Source: Streptomyces sp. SolWspMP-5a-2 (lineage in GTDB: Bacteria; Actinomycetota; Actinomycetes; Streptomycetales; Streptomycetaceae). Taken from it: a stretch of 39,997 nucleotides of DNA. The first letter of the stretch is position 1. Every line of letters begins with the position of its first letter. The stretch covers positions 1 to 39,997 of the forward strand of contig NZ_FMCI01000314.1 in NCBI RefSeq assembly GCF_900091845.1, given 5' to 3'. Position numbers and translations under genes: made by a program. Below are positions 15,667 through 23,873 of this stretch, piece after piece. The notes below the pieces were generated by a model that did not search any database, was not told the DNA's origin, and saw nothing but the letters and a program-made list of their open reading frames with translations.

Positions 15667-17421
15667 GTGCCCAGCGATACGAAGAGCGGTCGCCCGCGCC
15701 TCCAGGGGTTCGCGGCGCTGAGGAGCGCGCCGCGGAACCTGATGGTGCTCGCGGTGGTGATCGGGGTGGGTGCCGGGATCGGCTCCATCGTCTTCCGGTG
15801 GTGCGTCGAGACCTTCACCCGGTTCTTCTCGGGGCACGCCGACTACGCGGCCTCCCCGGGCGCGGGCAACCCGCACGCGCCCTGGCTCGGCCCGTGTTTC
15901 GTGCTCCTCGCGCCGGTGGTCGGCGGACTGCTCTACGGCCCTCTCGTGCACCGGTTCGCGAAGGAGGCACGCGGCCACGGCGTTCCGGAGGTGATGCTCG
16001 CCGTCGCGCAGCGCGGCGGGCGGATCAGCCCGAAGGTCGCCGTGGTGAAGACGCTCGCCTCCGCCCTGTGCATCGGGTCGGGCGGCTCGGTCGGCCGCGA
16101 AGGTCCGATCGTGCAGATCGGTTCCTCCCTGGGCTCCGCCCTCGGCCGGGTGACGAAGGTGACCGAGGGACGGATGAGGCTGCTGGTCGCCTGCGGCGCG
16201 GCCGGCGGTATCGCGGCGACCTTCAACGCGCCGCTGGCCGGTGTGTTCTTCGCCATGGAGCTGATCCTGGGCACGTTCAGCGCCGAGGCGTTCGGGGCCA
16301 CCGTGCTCGCCAGTGTCACCGCGAGCGTCATCGGACGGGCCGCCTTCGGGAACCTGGCCTTCCTGCGGCTTCCCGACTTCCACGTGGACCACCTGGGCCA
16401 GTACGCGCTGTTCGCGGCGCTCGGCGTCGTGGCGGGCGTGGTGGGCGTCGGCTTCTCCCGCTTCCTGTACCTGGTCGAGGACGCCTGCGACTGGCTCTGG
16501 CGGGGCCCGGAGTGGCTGCGGCCCGCCGTCGGCGGAGTGGCGCTCGGGGCCGTGCTGCTGGTTCTGCCGCAGATGTACGGCGTCGGCTACCCGGTGCTGG
16601 AGAAGGCCACCGAGGGCGGCTACGCCGTCGGTTTCCTGCTGCTGTTGCTGGTCGGCAAGATGCTGGCGACCAGCCTGACGATCGGGATCGGCGGTTCCGG
16701 CGGGGTGTTCGCCCCCAGCCTCTTCATCGGGGCGATGCTCGGCTCCGGGTACGGCTCGCTCGTCCATCGTCTGCTTCCCGGGTCGGCGGGCGCGGTCGGC
16801 GCCTACGCGCTGGTCGGCATGGGCGCGGTGTTCGCCGGTGCCGCGCGGGCACCGATCACCGCCGTGGTGATCCTCTTCGAACTCACCGGTGAATACTCGA
16901 TCATCCTGCCGCTGATGCTGGCGATCGTGCTGGCGACGGCCACCAGCCGACTGCTGTCCGGCGACACCGTCTACACCCTGAAGCTGCGGCGGCGCGGCAT
17001 CGACCTGGACGGGCCCGTCCCCGGCGCGCGGATCGGGACGCAGCGGGTGGACGCGGTGATGGAGCCCCTGCCGTCACCGCTGCCCGCGTCGACCGTGCTC
17101 GCGGACTCCGCCGGTCTGCTGAGCCTCTCGGGCCACGGCGCGCTGCCGGTCGTCGACGACCACGGGGCCTACGTGGGCGTGGTGACGGCGCGGGCGGTCG
17201 CGGAGGCGCTGGCGGAACGCCCGGACGACGCGCCGGCGGTGGTCGGCCTGCTCGCCCAGTCACCGCCGCCCGTGCTGGCCGATCAGCCGCTGGTCCAGGC
17301 GCTGCACACCCTGTTGTCGGTCGCGGGCACCGGGGTGCCCGTCCTCGCCTCCGAGCGCGGCGAACCGGTGGGCTGGCTGAGTCACCAGAGCGCACTGCGC
17401 GCGGTGCGCACCACGGCCTGA
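15667..17421 (+). CDS. ClC-type chloride channel/transporter with CBS pair
   Basis: A 584-residue ClC protein with 10 or more helices. Selectivity-filter motifs are GSGGSVGREGP (gating Glu present) and GIGGSGGVFAPSLF. The position of the proton glutamate of ClC-ec1 (Glu203) appears to be Leu in FFAMELILG, as expected for a channel-like or uncoupled member. Residues about 465-580 form two CBS domains, which usually bind adenine nucleotides. GTG at 15667 is preferred since it lies a normal distance from the promoter; GTG at 15622 (599 residues) would fall at or before the likely transcription start unless the message is leaderless. It follows the aminotransferase gene but has its own promoter. 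Confidence 0.9.
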   Translation: MPSDTKSGRPRLQGFAALRSAPRNLMVLAVVIGVGAGIGSIVFRWCVETFTRFFSGHADYAASPGAGNPHAPWLGPCFVLLAPVVGGLLYGPLVHRFAKEARGHGVPEVMLAVAQRGGRISPKVAVVKTLASALCIGSGGSVGREGPIVQIGSSLGSALGRVTKVTEGRMRLLVACGAAGGIAATFNAPLAGVFFAMELILGTFSAEAFGATVLASVTASVIGRAAFGNLAFLRLPDFHVDHLGQYALFAALGVVAGVVGVGFSRFLYLVEDACDWLWRGPEWLRPAVGGVALGAVLLVLPQMYGVGYPVLEKATEGGYAVGFLLLLLVGKMLATSLTIGIGGSGGVFAPSLFIGAMLGSGYGSLVHRLLPGSAGAVGAYALVGMGAVFAGAARAPITAVVILFELTGEYSIILPLMLAIVLATATSRLLSGDTVYTLKLRRRGIDLDGPVPGARIGTQRVDAVMEPLPSPLPASTVLADSAGLLSLSGHGALPVVDDHGAYVGVVTARAVAEALAERPDDAPAVVGLLAQSPPPVLADQPLVQALHTLLSVAGTGVPVLASERGEPVGWLSHQSALRAVRTTA

Positions 17422-17436
17422 ACGCGCCGGTCCCGT

Positions 17437-17451
17437 CCCGTTCCTGACGGG
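17437..17451 (+). terminator. Short hairpin after the ClC gene
   Basis: CCCGT-TCCTG-ACGGG lies 16 bases past the ClC stop codon. The five-base stem is short and there is no U-run, so this is a weak candidate. The rest of the 189-base convergent spacer to the MarR stop shows nothing else clear. Confidence 0.3.
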
Positions 17452-17610
17452 TGGCGAGGTCACACGGTCATGCGACGGGGGCGCGACGGCGAACTCCCGG
17501 TGTCCCCACCGCCGCGGACCCGTGAGCCGTCGCCGACGGGACCGTTCGCGACCGGGTCACGATCGACAGGGTGCCCCCGACAGGCTCGGGTCCGACGGGG
17601 ACCCGCCCGG

Positions 17611-18150
17611 TCACATCTTGTGGGCCCTGGCCTCGTCGACGGCCCAGCCGAGCGGATGGGGCTCCGGGTCGCCCGCGGCGGGGGTCACCGGGGGCTCACC
17701 GCCCGCTCTGTTGAAGGCGCCCAGAGCCTCGATGAGAGCGAGCCGCTGCGTGGGGCCGAGACGTGCGACGATCGCGGCGATCTCCGCGCGGCGCCGCGCG
17801 GTCACGTCCTCGACGGCCCGCCGCCCCTCGTCGGTGGCCTGGAGCAGGGTCTCCCGGCGGTTGCCGGGATTGGCCCGGCGGTCGGCGAGTCCGGCCGCGA
17901 TGAGCCGGTCGACCATGCGCATCGCGGTCGACGGCGCCACCTGGAGCAGGTCGGCGAGCACCACCAGCTTGGTGGCGCCCCGGGTGGCCAGCACGACGAG
18001 CATGCGGAACTGCGGCAGGGTGACCCGTTCCTCGACCTCGGCGAGGGAGCGGGCCGACACCGCCACCAGCAGGCGGGAGGCGGTCAGCACCGCCCTGGTG
18101 ACCGCGTCGACATCGTCCATGGTCCCCGCGGGGATCTCACGCTCCGGCAT
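17611..18150 (-). CDS. MarR-family transcriptional regulator
   Basis: A 179-residue regulator. A winged helix-turn-helix is seen at about residues 45-110: LPQFRMLVVLATRG, LADLLQVAPSTAMRMVDRLIAAGLADRR (recognition helix) and NRRETLLQATDEGRR (wing). AAAGGGA precedes ATG 18150; an upstream in-frame start at 18189 lacks support. It is convergent with the ClC gene. A perfect palindrome 34-48 bases upstream of its start could be its own operator. It is also a candidate for the repressor of the TTTGCA dyads, though no such dyad lies at its own promoter. Confidence 0.9.
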   Translation of the reverse strand: MPEREIPAGTMDDVDAVTRAVLTASRLLVAVSARSLAEVEERVTLPQFRMLVVLATRGATKLVVLADLLQVAPSTAMRMVDRLIAAGLADRRANPGNRRETLLQATDEGRRAVEDVTARRRAEIAAIVARLGPTQRLALIEALGAFNRAGGEPPVTPAAGDPEPHPLGWAVDEARAHKM

Positions 18151-18183
18151 AGGTCCCTTTCTACCGTGCCGGGGTCGCCTCTC

Positions 18184-18198
18184 TCCCACCCGGTGGGA
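18184..18198 (-). promoter_or_regulatory. 15-base perfect palindrome upstream of marR
   Basis: TCCCACC-C-GGTGGGA lies 34-48 bases upstream of the MarR start codon. MarR proteins commonly repress themselves through palindromes of this size. The base sequence is unlike the TTTGCA dyads, so it does not help link MarR to those. Confidence 0.4.
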
Positions 18199-18353
18199 TC
18201 GGGCTTCTCCTCGCGGTCGCCGGGACGTCGCCCGGACGTGGGGCCCGTGTCTCCGCCGAGGTCCGGCACCCGGCCCGGTCGCGCCTCCTCACCGCCGGGG
18301 GCGTCCGGGGCTCGGGTCACTCCGGCGGAGCCGCCCCCGGCGGGCCGCCCGTC

Positions 18354-19193
18354 TCACAGACACGTCGCCACACGGACCAGGTCCGCGACCGTGCGGAGGC
18401 GGCTGTGCGGGGGCCAGGCTATCGCCGTGGTCACCAGGGGGGCGTCCAGGACCGGCACGGCCGCCAGGTCCGGGCTCAGGTCGGTGGCGGCCGACGCGGG
18501 GAGGACCACGGTGGTACGGCCCAGCGCGACCAGTTGGAAGAGCTGGGTCAGGTTCCGGATCTCCGGACCGGGTCCCTCCGGGTAGCCGCCGCCGGGATCG
18601 GGCCAGCGCGCCGTCGGGAGGTCCGGCAGCGTCGTCACGTCGGCCGTCCGCAGCCGCGCGCGGGCGGCGAGCGGGTGCGCGGCCGGAAGGATCGCGACCT
18701 GTCCCTCGGTGAACAGCGTCTCGGTGTCCAGCCCGGCCGCCGAGTCGAAGGGCAGGTGCAGCAGCGCCACGTCGGCCCGCCCGTCGCGCACCGCCAGCCG
18801 GTGCTGGTGCGCCTCGCAGAGCAGCAGCTCGACGGTGGCCGCCCCGGGTTCCGCGGCATAGGCGTCCAGGAGCTTCTTCAGCAGGTCGCCCGCGGTGCCC
18901 GACTTCACCGCGAGGACAAGACCCGGACGGGTCGCCGCGGCGCCGCGGGTGTGCCGCTCCGCCGCGGTCACCGCACCGAGGATCGCGCGCCCCTCGGCCA
19001 GCAGTACCTCTCCGGCCGCGGTGAGCGCGACCCTGCGGCTGGTGCGTTCCAACAACACGGTGCCGAGCCGCCGTTCGAGCTGTGTGATCGCGCGGGACAG
19101 GGGCGGCTGGGACATCCCCAGACGCTGGGCGGCCCTGCCGAAGTGCAGCTCCTCGGCGAGAGCGACGAAGTACCGCAGCTCGCGCAGTTCCAT
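18354..19193 (-). CDS. LysR-family transcriptional regulator
   Basis: A 279-residue LysR regulator. The N-terminal helix-turn-helix spans about residues 1-60 (ELRYFVALAEELHFGRAAQR, MSQPPLSRAITQLERRLG). An effector domain follows with LPAAHPLAARARLRTADV and the closing RTVADLVRVA. Its length is a little short for the family (about 290-310). The start at 19193 begins with the standard MELRELRYFV. It diverges from an SDR gene across a 105-base region with a 19-base dyad, the classical arrangement in which a LysR protein controls its neighbour. Confidence 0.93.
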   Translation of the reverse strand: MELRELRYFVALAEELHFGRAAQRLGMSQPPLSRAITQLERRLGTVLLERTSRRVALTAAGEVLLAEGRAILGAVTAAERHTRGAAATRPGLVLAVKSGTAGDLLKKLLDAYAAEPGAATVELLLCEAHQHRLAVRDGRADVALLHLPFDSAAGLDTETLFTEGQVAILPAAHPLAARARLRTADVTTLPDLPTARWPDPGGGYPEGPGPEIRNLTQLFQLVALGRTTVVLPASAATDLSPDLAAVPVLDAPLVTTAIAWPPHSRLRTVADLVRVATCL

Positions 19194-19224
19194 GGGTCCA
19201 GGGTACGGACGCCGGACGGCGGAT

Positions 19225-19243
19225 CGATACCGTCCGGGTATCG
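19225..19243. promoter_or_regulatory. LysR-type operator between regulator and SDR
   Basis: CGATACC-GTCCG-GGTATCG is a perfect seven-base dyad that contains a T-N11-A pattern. It lies 31 bases from the LysR start and 56 bases from the SDR start, a typical place for the LysR recognition site. Confidence 0.62.
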
Positions 19244-19298
19244 CCGCACCACCGGGACGGTGTTGGTCCGTGCCCGCGGGCCGCGCATGCTCGCTGTC

Positions 19299-20030
19299 AT
19301 GAACGAGAAGACGACCGCGCTGGTCACCGGCGCGAACAAGGGGATCGGGTACGAGATCGCGGCCGGGCTGGGCGCGCGGGGCTGGAGTGTCGGTGTCGGC
19401 GCCCGGGACGCGCGACGCGGCGAGGACGCCGTGGCGACATTGCGCGCGGCCGGGGTCGACGCGTTCGCCGTACCCCTGGACGTGACCGACGGTGCGAGCG
19501 TGGCCGCCGCGGTCAGGCTGATCGAACAGCGGGCGGGAAGGCTCGACGTCCTGGTCAACAACGCCGGTGCCGCCGGTGGTTGGCCCGACGAGCCCACGAC
19601 CCTCGACATCGAGACCGTACGGCTGCTGCTGGAGACCAACGTCATCGGCGTCATCCGGGTCACCAACGCGATGCTGCCGCTGCTGCGCCGCTCGGAACAC
19701 CCCCGGATCGTCAACCAGTCGAGCCATGTCGGCTCCCTGACCCTCCAGACCACGCCGGGCGTCGACCTCGGCGGGGCCAGCGGGGGCTACGCGCCGACCA
19801 AGAGCTGCCTCAACGCCGTCACCGTCCAGTACGCCAAGGAGCTGAGCGGCAGCGGCGTCCTGATCAACAACGCCTGCCCCGGCTACGTGGCCACCGACCT
19901 CAACGGGTTCAGCGGCGACCGGACCCCCGCGCAGGGCGCGGCGATCGCCGTCAGGCTGGCGACCCTGCCCGACGACAGCCCCCAGCGGCCTGCTCTTCGA
20001 CGACGACGGGGTCGTGCCCTGGTGATCTGA
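19299..20030 (+). CDS. Short-chain dehydrogenase with frameshifted C-terminus
   Basis: A 243-residue classical SDR reductase, NADPH-dependent by its TGANKGIG loop. LVNNAG, the catalytic Ser in QSSHVGS and YAPTK (Tyr-x-x-x-Lys) are present. It resembles carbonyl-reductase-like SDRs controlled by adjacent LysR genes. After LPDDSP the frame reads into an Arg-rich tail. Shifting by one base gives PSGLLFDDDGVVPW and a TGA at 20023-20025, the ending typical for this family. The shift falls in the run of five C at 19979-19983, so one C has been inserted, either in the genome or in the assembly. ATG 19299 is taken as start; ATG 19287 is in frame. Confidence 0.85.
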   Translation: MNEKTTALVTGANKGIGYEIAAGLGARGWSVGVGARDARRGEDAVATLRAAGVDAFAVPLDVTDGASVAAAVRLIEQRAGRLDVLVNNAGAAGGWPDEPTTLDIETVRLLLETNVIGVIRVTNAMLPLLRRSEHPRIVNQSSHVGSLTLQTTPGVDLGGASGGYAPTKSCLNAVTVQYAKELSGSGVLINNACPGYVATDLNGFSGDRTPAQGAAIAVRLATLPDDSPQRPALRRRRGRALVI

Positions 20031-20250
20031 TCCGCGCGTCCTCTCGCGGGCGGGCCGGGCCCGCCGACGCGCAGGGCCGGACCGGTCGGCACAGGTGCGC
20101 GGCCGGGCTGGTCTGGTCGGCCCAGGCGCGCGGCCGGGCTGGTCTGGTCGGCCCAGGTGCGCGGCTGGGCTGGGCCGGCCCGGTCGGCTCAGGTTCGGGC
20201 TTCTCCGCGCGGGCGGGCCGGGCCGCGTCAGCGCTCGCGGGCGCGGTCCG
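20031..20250. repeat. Convergent spacer with 31-base tandem repeat
   Basis: Between the SDR and the convergent tetR gene, two almost identical 31-base units begin at 20092 and 20123, with a diverged third copy from 20154 to about 20190. Each good unit carries GGCCG-N12-CGGCC, so each can form a hairpin. Tandem hairpins between converging genes may serve as terminators. No coding region is supported here. Confidence 0.65.
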
Positions 20251-20871
20251 TCACGTCGTCGCGCCGTCACCCCGGGACGGCGTCGTGGGCAGGACGGCCA
20301 GTGCCGTGTCCGCGACGCCGCGCAGCGTCTCGGGGTCGAGCCCGGCCTTGCCCACCGCCTCGATGCCCCGGACCACCGTCAGCAGCAGCGCCGCCAACCG
20401 CTCCGGGTCCGCGGCGCTGTCGAGGTCGCCGTGCCGCTGGGCCGCGCCGATCTCCTTGCGCAGCAGGGCCAGCAGGGACGTCATCGTCGCGGCGGACCGC
20501 GCGGCGACCGCCGGGTCGTGCTGGGCGAGTTCCGCGGTGCCCTTCGCCAGCAGGCACCCCCGCCGGGCGGTGTCGGCCGCGGTGTTCTCCGCCATCAGGT
20601 GCACGTAGGACGACAGCCTGTCCAGCGCCTCCGCGTCCGGGCCGTCCGCCAGTCGCCCCTCGGCCACCTCGACGACCGCGGCGCACCAGCCGTCGAAGAC
20701 CCGGTGGAACAGCGCGCCCTTGTCGCCGAACGCGCCGTAGAGGCTGCCCTTGCCCAGGCCGGTCGCCCGTGCGATGTCGTCCATGCGGGTTCCCGCGAAG
20801 CCGGTCTCCCAGAACTGCTCCCGCGCCCGCTCCAGCACCCGGCCCTCGTCGAACGCTCGTGGTCTCGCCAT
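20251..20871 (-). CDS. TetR-family transcriptional repressor
   Basis: A 206-residue TetR regulator. The helix-turn-helix lies at about residues 10-50 (RVLERAREQFWETGFAGTRM, DDIARATGLGKGSLYGAFGDKG). The rest is the helical ligand-binding domain with a Cys in ARRGCLLAKG, the segment typical of the AcrR/YxaF-like group. It diverges from an SDR gene with an operator in the shared promoter, so it very probably represses that SDR and itself until a small electrophile or other ligand binds. Confidence 0.93.
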   Translation of the reverse strand: MARPRAFDEGRVLERAREQFWETGFAGTRMDDIARATGLGKGSLYGAFGDKGALFHRVFDGWCAAVVEVAEGRLADGPDAEALDRLSSYVHLMAENTAADTARRGCLLAKGTAELAQHDPAVAARSAATMTSLLALLRKEIGAAQRHGDLDSAADPERLAALLLTVVRGIEAVGKAGLDPETLRGVADTALAVLPTTPSRGDGATT

Positions 20872-20890
20872 GATCCCAGGCTAGCCATTC

Positions 20891-20928
20891 TTGACTCGGT
20901 CGTCCATTACTGCCTACGTTATGGACGA
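20891..20928 (+). promoter_or_regulatory. SDR promoter overlapped by TetR-type operator
   Basis: A promoter TTGACT (20891-20896), 18-base spacer, TACGTT (20915-20920) fits the housekeeping pattern. Perfect eight-base arms TCGTCCAT (20900-20907) and ATGGACGA (20921-20928) flank 13 bases, so a bound TetR dimer would cover spacer and -10. The site lies 29 bases from the tetR start and 26 bases from the SDR start. Confidence 0.72.
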
Positions 20929-20954
20929 TCCATTCCAGAACTGAAGGGGACGAC

Positions 20955-21692
20955 ATGTCACGCGTGCTGCAGGAGAAGGTGGCCGTGATCACCGGCGGGA
21001 CGAGCGGGATCGGGCTGGCCATCGCACACCGCTTCGCCGAGGAGGGCGCGCGGGTCTTCGTGACCGGCCGTGACGGAGACCGCCTCGCGGCCGCCGTCGG
21101 GGAGATCGGCCCCGCGGCCACCGGCGTGCGGGCCGACGTCGCCTCCCTGGCCGACCTGGACGCGCTCTACGCACGGGTCCGCGAGGACGCCGGACACATC
21201 GACGTGCTGGTCGCCAACGCCGGGATCGTCGCGGACGCCCGGCTCGGCGACCACGCCGAGGCCGACGTCGACCTGACCCTCGCCGTCAACGTCAAGGGAC
21301 CCCTGTTCACCGTCCAGAAGGCCCTGCCGCTGCTGTCGGAGAACGCCTCCGTGCTGGTCATCGGCTCCAGCAACAGCCTGCGGCCGAACGAGCAGCTCGA
21401 GATCTACAGCGCCTCGAAGGCGGCCCTGACGAACCTCGTGCACAACTGGTCCAGGCAGTCGCGTGACCGCCGGTTCCGGGTCAACGTGCTCAGCCCGGGA
21501 CCCACCAGGACGCCCGCCCTGCTGCGCGCGGCGGGCCAGGACGCCGACCGGTTCGCCGAGGCCGTCGTGCCCCTCGGACGCCTGGCCGAGCCCGCGGAGA
21601 TCGCCGAGGCCGCGCTCTTCCTGGCCTCGGACGCCTCGTCGTTCGTCACCGGCGCCGAACTCTTCGCGGACGGCGGTTACACACGGGCCTGA
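20955..21692 (+). CDS. Short-chain dehydrogenase/reductase
   Basis: A 245-residue classical SDR. TGGTSGIG is the cofactor loop, with an Arg in TGRDGDR suggesting NADPH. VANAG, the catalytic Ser in VIGSSNS and YSASK follow. LSPGPTRTPAL and the ending LFADGGYTRA are typical. AAGGGGACGAC precedes the ATG. Controlled by the divergent TetR, this pair is common in actinobacteria and usually serves reduction of quinones or carbonyl compounds; the substrate is unknown. Confidence 0.92.
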   Translation: MSRVLQEKVAVITGGTSGIGLAIAHRFAEEGARVFVTGRDGDRLAAAVGEIGPAATGVRADVASLADLDALYARVREDAGHIDVLVANAGIVADARLGDHAEADVDLTLAVNVKGPLFTVQKALPLLSENASVLVIGSSNSLRPNEQLEIYSASKAALTNLVHNWSRQSRDRRFRVNVLSPGPTRTPALLRAAGQDADRFAEAVVPLGRLAEPAEIAEAALFLASDASSFVTGAELFADGGYTRA

Positions 21693-21780
21693 GCGGTCGC
21701 GCGCCGGGACCGACACCGGGTTCGCGCGCAGCAGGGTCGGCCGCCGGTCCTGGCCCCGGCGATCCGGCGCGGGCCGCGCG

Positions 21781-21918
21781 TCACAAGCGCTCCTTGGGGC
21801 GTTCGGCCTCGGCGCCCGGCTTCTCCGCCCGCCCGGCGAACAGGAAGTTCTCCCAGGCGTCGAGCCCGAAGAGCATGAGCGCGACGAGCAGCGGCAGGAG
21901 CAGGGCTACCAGGACCAT
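21781..21918 (-). CDS. 45-residue single-span membrane protein
   Basis: A short gene with GGGAG six bases before ATG and strong G/C third-position bias. The product begins MVLVALLLPLLVALMLFGLD, one membrane helix, followed by AWENFLF and a charged tail rich in Glu, Lys and Arg ending KERL. The helix plus WE motif plus charged tail occurs in small actinobacterial membrane proteins of unknown function, as I recall. It has no operon partner: the cupin gene upstream ends at a strong terminator. Confidence 0.72.
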   Translation of the reverse strand: MVLVALLLPLLVALMLFGLDAWENFLFAGRAEKPGAEAERPKERL

Positions 21919-22121
21919 GACGACTCCCGGAGAAGCGGTGACCACGGGAACTCGGTGGCGGACTGCCTCCAGGTTGGACCGAACGGGCGAACAGTTCCTT
22001 CCGGCAGGGTGACCACTAGGCCATTCGGGTGATACGGAACGGTTGCCGTGGACGCCAGGGACCGCTCCGACCGGATGACGTCCGCCGGAGCCGCCCCGTC
22101 GGCCCGGCTCACGCGCCCGCC

Positions 22122-22160
22122 ACCGGCCACCCCGGGGTGCCGACGCCCGGGGTGGCCGGT
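22122..22160 (-). terminator. Strong terminator after the cupin gene
   Basis: Perfect 15-base arms built on CCGGCCACCCCGGG (22123-22136) and its complement (22146-22159), extended by an A-T pair, enclose nine bases. It lies 25 bases past the cupin stop on the - strand and is one of the longest perfect hairpins in the window. Confidence 0.65.
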
Positions 22161-22184
22161 AGCGGGCCGGGAGACCCCGGCGGG

Positions 22185-22580
22185 TCAGATGGTGAGGGCG
22201 TGGCCGGTCGTCGCGTCGACTCCCTCCGGGACCTCCTCGTGGCGGTCGCCCACCGACAGCGTCCCGCTGGGCTCGAAGAGGAGGATCTCGGCGCCGGAGG
22301 GGGCGTGCGGCTTGTGCTCCGTGCCCTTGGGGACGGTGAACACGGCTCCGCGCGGGAGGACGACGGTGCGCTCACCGCCGGGCTCGCGCAGTGAGATCCG
22401 CAGTTCGCCGTCGAGCACGAGGAAGAACTCGTCGGTGTCGTCGTGGACGTGCCAGACGTGCTCGCCCCCGACCTTGGCGACGCGGACGTCGTAGTCGTTG
22501 ACCCGCGTGACGATGCGCGGGCTCCACAGGGCGTCGAAGGAGGCCAGGGCCTCGCTGAGGGAGAGGGGTTCGCTGCTCAT
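22185..22580 (-). CDS. Cupin-domain protein
   Basis: A 131-residue single cupin. Motif 1 is GGEHVWHVHDDTDEFF followed by LDG, giving the H-x-H and Glu metal ligands. Motif 2 is PRGAVFTVPKGTEHKPHA with the fourth His. A bound Fe, Mn or Zn is expected. Such small cupins act as metal-dependent dioxygenases, isomerases or sugar-binding proteins, and the reaction cannot be told. GAGGA precedes ATG 22580. Only 52 bases separate it from the divergent GlxA-type regulator, which probably controls it. Confidence 0.85.
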   Translation of the reverse strand: MSSEPLSLSEALASFDALWSPRIVTRVNDYDVRVAKVGGEHVWHVHDDTDEFFLVLDGELRISLREPGGERTVVLPRGAVFTVPKGTEHKPHAPSGAEILLFEPSGTLSVGDRHEEVPEGVDATTGHALTI

Positions 22581-22632
22581 GAATGCATCCTCGACCGTTC
22601 CGTGCGTCCGGCGTGAGTGCTAGAAATCGCAT

Positions 22633-23625
22633 ATGGCGCAAGAATCCTCGCACTCGTCGTCCACGACCGACGTCCACCGGGTCGTCGTGATCGTCGACGA
22701 GAACTCGAACCCCTTCGAGCTGGGCTGCGCGACCGAGGTCTTCGGTCTGCGCAGGCCCGAGATCGGCCGGGACCTCTACGACTTCAGGCTCTGCTCGCCC
22801 GAGCCCCGCACGCTGATGCGCGACGGGTTCTTCACGCTCACCGGGGTCGGGGAGCTGGACGCGGCGGACACGGCCGACACCCTGATCGTCCCCAATCGCC
22901 CGGACATCGAGGTCCCCCGCCGCGCCGCGGTCCTCGACGCCGTCCGCCGGGCCCACGCGCGCGGCGCGCGACTGATCGGGTTCTGCAGCGGCGCCTTCAC
23001 CCTGGCCGAGGCGGGCGTCCTCGACGGGCGCCGGGCCACCGCGCACTGGCAGTGGGCGGACTCCTTCCGGCGCCGCTTCCCGTCCGTCCGGCTCGAAGCG
23101 GACGTCCTGTTCGTGGACGACGGGGACATCCTCACCTCCGCCGGAAGCGCGGCCGCCCTCGACCTCGGCCTGCACGTGGTGCGGCGCGACCACGGCGCGG
23201 AGGTGGCCAACTCCGTGAGCCGGCGCCTGGTCTTCGCGGCGCACCGGGACGGCGGACAGCGGCAGTTCGTGGAACGTCCGATGCCCGACCTGGCGGACGA
23301 GTCCCTCGCCCCCGTCCTGGCCTGGGCCCAGCGGCGGCTGGACGAACCGCTCACCGTGTCCGGTCTCGCGGCACGCGCGGCGGTCAGCCCGGCGACGCTG
23401 CACCGCCGCTTCCAGGCCCAGTTGGGCACCACGCCCCTGGCCTGGCTCACCGGCGAACGGCTCGCCCTCGCGTGCCGCCTGATCGAGCGCGGCGAGTCCC
23501 GGTTCGAGGTGGTCGCACGGCGCAGCGGACTGGGCACCGCCGCCAACCTGCGCACGCTGATGCGCCGCGAGACCGGCATCACGCCGTCCGCCTACAGACG
23601 CCGCTTCGGCCCGGAGGTGCACTGA
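22633..23625 (+). CDS. GlxA-family (DJ-1/PfpI plus AraC) transcriptional regulator
   Basis: A 330-residue regulator: a DJ-1/PfpI domain over about residues 15-205 (NPFELGCATEVFGL, GFCSGAFTLAEAGVLDGRRATAHW) and an AraC helix-turn-helix region over about residues 225-325 (LAARAAVSPATLHRRF, VARRSGLGTAANLRTLM). An in-frame TAG lies 12 bases before the ATG, fixing the N-terminus close to here; no good ribosome-binding site is visible. It diverges from a cupin gene, its likely target. It is the third DJ-1/PfpI domain protein in the window. Confidence 0.9.
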   Translation: MAQESSHSSSTTDVHRVVVIVDENSNPFELGCATEVFGLRRPEIGRDLYDFRLCSPEPRTLMRDGFFTLTGVGELDAADTADTLIVPNRPDIEVPRRAAVLDAVRRAHARGARLIGFCSGAFTLAEAGVLDGRRATAHWQWADSFRRRFPSVRLEADVLFVDDGDILTSAGSAAALDLGLHVVRRDHGAEVANSVSRRLVFAAHRDGGQRQFVERPMPDLADESLAPVLAWAQRRLDEPLTVSGLAARAAVSPATLHRRFQAQLGTTPLAWLTGERLALACRLIERGESRFEVVARRSGLGTAANLRTLMRRETGITPSAYRRRFGPEVH

Positions 23626-23702
23626 CCGCACGGCCCTCCCTCTCCCCCGGGCCGTCGGCTCGGCGAACCGGTCGCCCCGACGTCCGACGCCCGCGCACCC
23701 CC

Positions 23703-23800
23703 GTGTCCGCGGCCCCGCGCCTCACGCATCCGCGCGTCTCCGCACCCCCCGTGTCCGCGGCCCCGCGCCTCACGCATCCGCGCGTCTCCGCACCCCCGTG
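23703..23800. repeat. Two tandem 47-48-base repeats
   Basis: Two near-perfect direct copies start at 23703 and 23751, each beginning GTGTCCGCGGCCCCGCGCC, followed from 23798 by a diverged fragment. They fill much of the 248-base convergent spacer between the GlxA-type regulator and the PAP2 gene. There are no spacers between copies, so it is not a CRISPR. Copy number may vary between strains. Confidence 0.75.
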
Positions 23801-23873
23801 CCCCGGCATCCGCGACCGTGTCCCTCCCCGTGCCCCTGCATCCTGCGCGGCCGCCCTCCCCCGGCCGCCGGGC

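Noticed and set aside
17611..18150. MarR assigned as the repressor of the TTTGCA dyads
   Set aside because: Plausible by proximity, but its own promoter carries a different palindrome and no TTTGCA dyad, so the assignment was kept only as a test.
23703..23800. CRISPR-like repeat
   Set aside because: Only two adjacent 47-48-base copies without unique spacers and no cas genes; a simple tandem duplication.
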